A stretch of DNA of 64,000 nt, from the NCBI GenBank assembly GCA_964653285.1, contig CAZZEX010000016.1, positions 1 to 64,000 on the forward strand. The letters run 5' to 3'. The stretch comes from CAZZEX01 sp964653285 (lineage in GTDB: Bacteria; Chloroflexota; Anaerolineae; B4-G1). This document shows, piece after piece, positions 58,337-64,000 of the stretch (position 1 is its first letter; the number at the start of each line of letters is the position of its first letter). The notes below the pieces were generated by a model. The model was not told where the DNA came from. It saw nothing but the letters and a program-made list of their open reading frames with translations, and ran no database searches. Position numbers and translations under genes: made by a program.

Positions 58337-60132
58337 GGGATCACTCCAAGCACATATAGATTATACAGAGCATGTACGATTGACCCGACAAGTACTGCGA
58401 AAGGATAATGCCTGACGCCGGAGCGGCTCGTGAGCAAACAGACGAGCGCTGTGAAAGTAGAGTGGGCGATGAGTGGTATCCAAAGCATGTTGGCACTGAA
58501 AAGAGCAGCCGATAACATAGATTCCGACACCACGCTCAGTGAGACATATAGCAGCAATTTTTCTCCAACCAGGAAGCCGAGCGCAGAAAGGAACGATAGC
58601 ACAAGGACGTCTCTTGCGGACCAAATAACCCTCTTCTCAAGTAATACTGTGATACCCGCTGACTTGGCGATCTCTTCGACTACGGTTGCTGCCAGCAGAA
58701 GCACCCCTGGAATGTAATGCATTGGTACATTAAGTGACAACGCCAGGGTCACCAGTTGTATCATGTAGACTATAGGGATGAGAAACAGGCTTAAGAGAGT
58801 AATTGATAGGTATGGGTGAGTACGATCTATAGTGAGATAAATGGCGTCGGCAACCTTTCTATACAGAGGCCGGAATCCCATGAGGTATTCTTCATTTAAG
58901 ATGCGGGTGCCTACGTACATAGAAAGGATAAAGATAAGGGGCATTGCCCCTATCGAGAATAGATATTCTTTCAGCCCAAAGGGCTCCCCTCTGTACATCT
59001 TAACAGCAAGTGTGAGGGGTGACATATAGCTCAAGTCGCTGACTCCTGAGAACATTGCTGGAAAGACCAGATAGGACGTAATCACCGAGATCGCGAGCAT
59101 CGAAATAAACGTCGTGTCCTTGAACGTGCGGTACACAAGGGACACCATCAGGTATATGGAGAAGATGAACAGTATTATGGGGATGAATATGGCCATTGCC
59201 AGCAGCAGGTTGCCCTTTAAGAGTAGGGTAATAACGATCACGGACACGAGTGAGAAAGCCACGTAGGGAAGCATTTTGCCGACGATAATCTCGAGCGGTG
59301 TCACCGGGGCAGACATAAGGACCGCGATCCTTCTATCTATCTTTTCATCCATAAAACTGCTGGTGAAGAAGACGCTGACGAAGGAGACAGGAAGGACATA
59401 GAGGAACGCAATGATCACCTGTGCGAAGGGTATTGGCGGACTCATGAGTGAGGGAATGATGATCTCCTGATCGGATGTGAATTCCATTTCGATTTTGGGC
59501 AGTCTGCCGCCGCCTTCCCATTCCCTGATCTGTTCGCTGACAGCAGAGTCGGTATCGTGTGGGCCTTCCGCTGGCTGGGATGGTGGACCCTCAGACGTCG
59601 TCTGATCTGTGCCTGCCGGCTGCGGTGGGCTGCCCGTCAAGGTGTCTATCAGCTCGGAGAGTGAGGTTCCTTGGGCCATCGAGAGATTGTCTGTGGGGGC
59701 AGGGAGATAGTTGATTTCGACTCGCAGCGGAAATGCCGTATAGACGGCGTACTCACCCTTGATCCTTGCCAGCTCTTGCCTCTCAAGGCATCGGTTCAAC
59801 GCTCCGGCCGCGTAGAGGGACCTGGTATCATTTCTATGGGCCACTTTATCTCCATCAATGTAAACGTCTATGGCCCTTTCATCAAGCAACGAGTACCCGG
59901 CAGAACGATCAACTGTAGTGGTGCGGAATCGGCTATCCTGAATATCAGGACCGTCGGGAGAGATGCCCACCCTGTACATGTCCTTGCCTAGAACGACACC
60001 CTGCCGGAATGCCAGATAAGATATGGCTAACGCTCCGGCCAGAATGAGCAATATGATTGGCCTCGAGCCACCCCTGAAACGGGATCTCAACCTCTTGATC
60101 TCTCGTTTTGCGATCGTCAGGATGTTGTCCAT
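58333..60132 (-). CDS. ABC-2 permease fused to a PrsW-like intramembrane protease domain
   Basis: About 599 aa from ATG 60132 (a GTG lies 9 nt upstream). The first 400 residues follow the ABC-2 plan: one helix, a large external domain with a Pro/Ser/Thr-rich stretch (about 165-200), then PVSFVSVFFTSSFMDEKIDRRIAVLMSAPVTPLEIIVGK and helices. The C-terminal 170 residues add membrane helices with VVEEIAKSAGI, IAHSTFTALVC and VGSIVHALYN, matching the Glu-Glu and His pattern of PrsW/CAAX-type proteases. Such proteases cleave membrane or signal proteins. The fusion and atypical codon use suggest acquisition, possibly from an archaeon. Confidence 0.8.
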   Translation of the reverse strand: MDNILTIAKREIKRLRSRFRGGSRPIILLILAGALAISYLAFRQGVVLGKDMYRVGISPDGPDIQDSRFRTTTVDRSAGYSLLDERAIDVYIDGDKVAHRNDTRSLYAAGALNRCLERQELARIKGEYAVYTAFPLRVEINYLPAPTDNLSMAQGTSLSELIDTLTGSPPQPAGTDQTTSEGPPSQPAEGPHDTDSAVSEQIREWEGGGRLPKIEMEFTSDQEIIIPSLMSPPIPFAQVIIAFLYVLPVSFVSVFFTSSFMDEKIDRRIAVLMSAPVTPLEIIVGKMLPYVAFSLVSVIVITLLLKGNLLLAMAIFIPIILFIFSIYLMVSLVYRTFKDTTFISMLAISVITSYLVFPAMFSGVSDLSYMSPLTLAVKMYRGEPFGLKEYLFSIGAMPLIFILSMYVGTRILNEEYLMGFRPLYRKVADAIYLTIDRTHPYLSITLLSLFLIPIVYMIQLVTLALSLNVPMHYIPGVLLLAATVVEEIAKSAGITVLLEKRVIWSARDVLVLSFLSALGFLVGEKLLLYVSLSVVSESMLSAALFSANMLWIPLIAHSTFTALVCLLTSRSGVRHYPFAVLVGSIVHALYNLYVLGVIP

Positions 60133-60160
60133 TGTCCACACGTGACAGGAAACCTAACCC

Positions 60161-61033
60161 ATGATCAGTCTTGAAGGGGTGACCAAGTTATATGGGCATC
60201 TTGTAGCCGTCGGAAACCTGAATCTGGAGGTAGAGGACGGCGAAATCATGGGGATCATTGGTCACAATGGTGCTGGAAAGAGTACAACCCTTAAGATGAT
60301 CGTCGGTCTCATCAGCCCAACGTCTGGCAAGGTCGAAGTAATGGGCCGGGACATGGCCAAAGAGAGCACCTACGTGAAGCGATTCATAGGTTTTCTGCCT
60401 GAAGAAAGCTCTCTCTATGAGAACATGACGGTAGCGGAGTATCTCACATTTTTCTCCGAACTTTATAGGATGCCGAAGCGCAGGGCCAGGGAGCGAATAG
60501 ATATGCTGCTCGGCTCGCTCAGGCTTCCTGAGCAGGATAGGCTCACAGGAGAACTCTCGAAGGGCATGAAGAGGAAGGTAGCCATCGCCCGTGCGCTGCT
60601 GCACGATCCAAGCATCCTGGTGCTGGACGAGCCAAACGCGGGGCTCGACCCTCTTACCTCGTTCTTCATCATCAATTATCTGAAGAGCCTGAAGGATCAG
60701 GGAAAGACGATTGTGCTGAGTGCCCATAACTTGTTCCACGTCGAGTACATTTGTGATCGCGTCGCCATTCTAAAAGACGGCAGACTGATCATTTGCGACG
60801 GCATGGAAGCCATACGCAAGAGTTTCGGCCGCAGGGAGTACGAAGTGGTTTTCAAATCCGATGCCCGGTTGGATTTCGAGCAAGAGGAAGGAAACTATGT
60901 CTTTAGAACGGCTGACGTGGGTGAAATTGCATCATTGCTAGAAAGTATCTCCGAGAATAACTGGGCTCTGGTAAATCTGTCCGTGCGCGAGTCCGCGCTT
61001 GAAGACATTTACGTGAAACTCATGAGCGGATGA
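60161..61033 (+). CDS. ABC transporter ATP-binding protein (ABC-2 exporter)
   Basis: 290 aa. Walker A GHNGAGKSTT (about 35-44), Q-loop FLPEESSLYENMTVAEYL, signature LSKGMKRKVAIARAL, Walker B ILVLDEPNAGLDP and H-loop LSAHNLFHVEYICDRVAIL. A C-terminal regulatory domain of about 80 residues follows. It is divergent from the two ABC-2 permease genes with only 28 bp between starts, so the promoters must overlap. It provides the ATPase for that exporter; substrate unknown. Confidence 0.92.
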   Translation: MISLEGVTKLYGHLVAVGNLNLEVEDGEIMGIIGHNGAGKSTTLKMIVGLISPTSGKVEVMGRDMAKESTYVKRFIGFLPEESSLYENMTVAEYLTFFSELYRMPKRRARERIDMLLGSLRLPEQDRLTGELSKGMKRKVAIARALLHDPSILVLDEPNAGLDPLTSFFIINYLKSLKDQGKTIVLSAHNLFHVEYICDRVAILKDGRLIICDGMEAIRKSFGRREYEVVFKSDARLDFEQEEGNYVFRTADVGEIASLLESISENNWALVNLSVRESALEDIYVKLMSG

Positions 61034-61248
61034 CTTCAGCGAGCCGATTATAGCAGAAGGCACCGGCTTTGTCCAAACTTCCAGGTATCCTTCGTCGCTG
61101 TTGGCGCTGTCGTCGTGCGGAGTGATAAGGGGCATAAGCGGCTTCGCAATGGAACTGTAACACAAATGAAACCTTGGAGACGCCGGTGCTGATGTAGGCT
61201 ATCTAATGATTGACACCGGTGTAGAATTTTGTGCCAGACTGATTTGTC

Positions 61249-64000
61249 ATGCAAGCATCTCACCACACGCTGACGGTAACGAGGGGACAACAAAAGTCAC
61301 ATAATGGCTCGATCGCCGGCAAAACGCTCGGCAAATACCAGATAGTGGAATTCATCGGGCGAGGGGCAATGGCTGAAGTCTACAAGGCTTATCAGCCAAC
61401 GCTGGATCGGTACGTTTCAATCAAACTCATGCACTCTTTTCTCGCTGAAGACAAGGACTTTCTGGGCCGGTTTCAACGTGAAGCCAAGGCGGCAGCCCAA
61501 CTCCGTCATCCGAACATTGTGCAGGTGCATGATTTTGACGTACTGGACGGTGTGTACTACTATATGGTCATGGAGTTTATTGATGGCCATACCCTACAAG
61601 ATAAGTTGCAAGAACTGGTGGCAGCCAATGAAATCATGCCGCTGGATGGAGCAATCCACATCGCGGGAGAGGTCGCGTGCGCGCTCTCTTATGCCCACGG
61701 CCGGGGGGTGATCCATCGGAACATCAAACCGTCCAATGTGATGATCAATCGAGAGGGCCATGTGATTCTGACGGATTTCGGCATGGCCAAGATTGTGGGT
61801 GACGCGCGGTACACCACTGTTGGTGCGATAGCGGGCACACCTAACTATATACCGCCCGAACAAGGATTGGGAAAGCCAGCAGACGCACGTAGTGACATCT
61901 ACTCGTTGGGAGCCATGTTCTTTCAGATGGTGACTGGCCGACTTCCATACCAGGCGGATTCAGCGGTGGCGGTACTGCTTAAACACATAAATAACCCGAT
62001 TCCCGTCGCCAGCCAGATCAACCCAGACCTGCCACCAGGTATTGATAGAATCATCTTCAAAGCGTTGGCCAAGAACCCAGATGACCGTTATCAAACGGCT
62101 GGCGAGTTCATCGAACATCTGAAGGAAGTTGAGACCGGTAAGTCTCTCCCGGACGCTGCTCTGCCTGCGTCTCCCGCCGCTGCAACCAGCGACTCGGCAG
62201 AACGGGGAACTCCCCCTTTCTCTGCCATCCCGTCACCGTCTCCGCCGCCAGTCGCTGCCGTGTCCGGCGTCGTCAGGCTGGCACCCTATACCCTGTCCCC
62301 CGGCAACATTGCCACCGATCCCATTGATCTGCCGACCATGTGCGACGCCAAGTGGGGCCGGGCAGTGGACCACTTTGTCAAGGGGTACATTACCGACTGG
62401 CTGCGCGAGGGCGTGAACCGCCTACGAGCCACCCACCAGCACGGCCTGGCCGACGAACTGGAGTTGATCACCATTCGAGCCGAAGCAATCGTCCGGCGGG
62501 TTCAGGATGGTGACGACGTCGTTCGCAACGCTGGCCTGGAAGAGTTCCTGGAGTCACTGGGGGCAGCCCCGCCGGCCATGGACATCACTCCAAAAGGGCT
62601 CGATCTGCCAGCGGTGGGGGTGGGGGAAACCGGGCACCCGGTAACCTTCACCATCACGAACAGAGGGCGGGGCTACCTCTCTGGCAGAGTCGTGTGCCGA
62701 GTGCCGTGGCTCAGAGCCAGACCCAAGCGATTTGGTTGCGCGGCGGGAAGGCACTGTACGGTAACGGTGAAAATGGACCTGAGTGGCCTACCCGCCAGCA
62801 GGATTCGGTCCCCGGGTGGCCTTCAGGTCTGCAGTGTAAGCGGTGACCAGAACGTGAGGGTTCAGGTGGACATCCTGCCATCCGTGTTGCGGGTAGACGT
62901 TTCTACGCTCGATTTTGGTACGTTGGGCCAGGGAGAGACCGCTCAGGCGATGTTCACTATCCGCAACGGCGGCCGGGGCTACCTGATCGGTAGAGTCCAC
63001 TGCCGGGTGCCATGGCTGACGGCATTGCCGATTCAGTTCAAGGTGCCGGCCGGAGACAGCATCCGGGTAGCGGTAAGTGCTGACTCGCAGATGCTCTCGC
63101 CGGGTGATGCGGCCCATGCCTGGGCGCTGATGGTGGGAAGCAACGGCGGAAATGCCGTTCTGGGTGTGCAGATGCGGGTACTATCTCCTCGTTTGGAGGT
63201 GGAGCCAGCACAGATAGATCTGGGTACTGTAGATCTCGTCCAGCCTGGGGCGGGAAGGAACGCCGAGCTGACGATGCGCAACACCGGGCCCGGGGTGTTG
63301 ACCGGCGCGGTGACGACGAAGTCCGACTGGCTGGTTGTTGAGCCGGCCACCTTCCGCTGCCGGGCCGGAGAGGCACAGGGGCTGCGCCTGTCAACGACCC
63401 AGTTGCACACAGGGGACTTCCGCCAGCCCATTCACGTGGTCTCCAACGCAGGAGTGGCAGAGGTGCCAGTGCTGTTGCAGGTGCGCTTTTCCATGGAACT
63501 GGAGATGGTGCACATCCCGGCCGGCGAGTTTCTGAGAGGCAGCCAGGAGCGAGACAAAAGGGCCCTGGCATCCGAGAAGCCCCAGTGCCGGATCTACCTG
63601 GAAGAATACTGGATCGGCAAGTACCCGGTGACCAATGCTCAATACGCTGTCTTTGTGGAGGGCACAGGGCGCCGGCCTCCAGAGGATTGGGAAGGAGGGC
63701 GGCCGCCGGAGGGGAAGGAGAACCACCCGGTGGTGAACGTGAGCTGGTGGGACGCACTGGCCTACTGCCGCTGGCTGGCGGAGTTGACGGGCAAGCCGTA
63801 CCGGCTGCCGACGGAGGCCCAGTGGGAGAAAGCGGCCCGGGGTACCGATGGGCGGGTGTATCCCTGGGGAAACAAGTGGGACAGCCGGAAGTGCAACACA
63901 GGGGAAGGGCGCAAGGGGGGCACGACGCCAGTGGGGGCCTACAGCCCGGCTGGGGACAGCCCATACGGCTGCGCGGACGTGGTAGGGAACGTATTGGAGT
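61249..64000 (+). CDS. Ser/Thr kinase-like protein (HRN variant) with three Ig-like repeats and an FGE-sulfatase domain, partial at window end
   Basis: At least 917 aa, open to the window edge. ATG 61249 is the first in-frame start before the glycine loop (FIGRGAMAEVYK); no clear ribosome site. Kinase domain (about 30-295): VSIK (K59), DFG (D176) and PPEQG are intact, but the catalytic loop reads VIHRNIKPSN, with Asn (158) replacing the catalytic Asp. A Pro/Ser linker and helical region follow, then three repeats of about 100 residues (about 444-750), each with TITNRGRGYLSGRV-CRVPWL-type core. From about 753 an FGE-sulfatase domain begins (VHIPAGEFLRGS, WIGKYPVTNAQYAVFV, VNVSWWDALAYCRWLAELTG, RLPTEAQWEKAARG). 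Probably a signalling pseudokinase. Confidence 0.88.
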   Translation, partial: MQASHHTLTVTRGQQKSHNGSIAGKTLGKYQIVEFIGRGAMAEVYKAYQPTLDRYVSIKLMHSFLAEDKDFLGRFQREAKAAAQLRHPNIVQVHDFDVLDGVYYYMVMEFIDGHTLQDKLQELVAANEIMPLDGAIHIAGEVACALSYAHGRGVIHRNIKPSNVMINREGHVILTDFGMAKIVGDARYTTVGAIAGTPNYIPPEQGLGKPADARSDIYSLGAMFFQMVTGRLPYQADSAVAVLLKHINNPIPVASQINPDLPPGIDRIIFKALAKNPDDRYQTAGEFIEHLKEVETGKSLPDAALPASPAAATSDSAERGTPPFSAIPSPSPPPVAAVSGVVRLAPYTLSPGNIATDPIDLPTMCDAKWGRAVDHFVKGYITDWLREGVNRLRATHQHGLADELELITIRAEAIVRRVQDGDDVVRNAGLEEFLESLGAAPPAMDITPKGLDLPAVGVGETGHPVTFTITNRGRGYLSGRVVCRVPWLRARPKRFGCAAGRHCTVTVKMDLSGLPASRIRSPGGLQVCSVSGDQNVRVQVDILPSVLRVDVSTLDFGTLGQGETAQAMFTIRNGGRGYLIGRVHCRVPWLTALPIQFKVPAGDSIRVAVSADSQMLSPGDAAHAWALMVGSNGGNAVLGVQMRVLSPRLEVEPAQIDLGTVDLVQPGAGRNAELTMRNTGPGVLTGAVTTKSDWLVVEPATFRCRAGEAQGLRLSTTQLHTGDFRQPIHVVSNAGVAEVPVLLQVRFSMELEMVHIPAGEFLRGSQERDKRALASEKPQCRIYLEEYWIGKYPVTNAQYAVFVEGTGRRPPEDWEGGRPPEGKENHPVVNVSWWDALAYCRWLAELTGKPYRLPTEAQWEKAARGTDGRVYPWGNKWDSRKCNTGEGRKGGTTPVGAYSPAGDSPYGCADVVGNVLE

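Overview
The window looks like a draft or metagenome-derived scaffold from a GC-rich, free-living bacterium, most likely a member of the Chloroflexota (Anaerolineae-like). This rests on the mix of features and not on any search: Ser/Thr kinases with an NBR1-type Ig domain or a formylglycine-generating-enzyme-like tail, GAF histidine kinases, a response regulator fused to a MinD-like ATPase, a two-gene SUF-like Fe-S system, BMP- and Dpp-type ABC importers, and many tandem and palindromic short repeats. A run of 100 N (32316-32415) inside a heptamer repeat marks a scaffold gap.

Layout. 58-3703: dppC, a 99-bp palindromic repeat and a complete insertion sequence. 3863-13210, minus strand: methyltransferase, membrane proteins, glycosyltransferase, RpiB, PhoU/PstB, GAF histidine kinase, sirtuin, endonuclease V and a receiver-MinD regulator. 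13286-16853: tRNA-Pro, a cyclic-nucleotide-binding protein, tRNA-Gly and a Ser/Thr kinase. 16896-22404: thioredoxin-CcdA fusion, SufB/D-SufC pair and a second histidine kinase. 22412-30651: two lipoproteins mixed with decayed acyl-CoA metabolism genes, an aminotransferase and a nitronate-monooxygenase-like gene. 30682-32904: tRNA-Lys, MTA/SAH deaminase and a four-helix-bundle (S23-type) gene bracketed by heptamer repeats. 32975-42977: BMP-type and Dpp-type importers containing two unusual fusions, plus a structured leader RNA. 42986-43825: deleted IS copy and a broken asd gene. 43851-49466: epimerase, HAD protein, methyltransferase, threonine synthase, an attenuator and ilvE. 49573-57255: a CHAT protease and STAND NTPase pair, then a zinc metallopeptidase and a lipoprotein. 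57296-61033: ABC-2 exporter genes. 61249-end: a kinase-like protein running off the window.

The most interesting system is the CHAT protease (49809-51431) and STAND NTPase (51441-54542). They are 9 bp apart and share a Gly/Val-rich motif of about 28 residues (14 identical), at the N terminus of the NTPase and after the protease domain of the CHAT protein. This resembles the amyloid-type or homotypic adaptor motifs that pair NLR-like sensors with cell-death effectors. A 14-bp perfect palindrome overlaps the -35 box of the likely promoter.

A second story is genome rearrangement. dppB and dppC now lie about 41 kb apart in opposite orientations, each next to an inverted copy of the same IS. Both keep the same 11-bp sequence (ATTAGAATAGG), as expected if a repeat and then an IS entered the dppB-dppC junction and recombination between inverted IS copies flipped the segment. 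Two families of short palindromic mobile repeats (three copies each, several with direct repeats) and many truncated genes point to active reshuffling.
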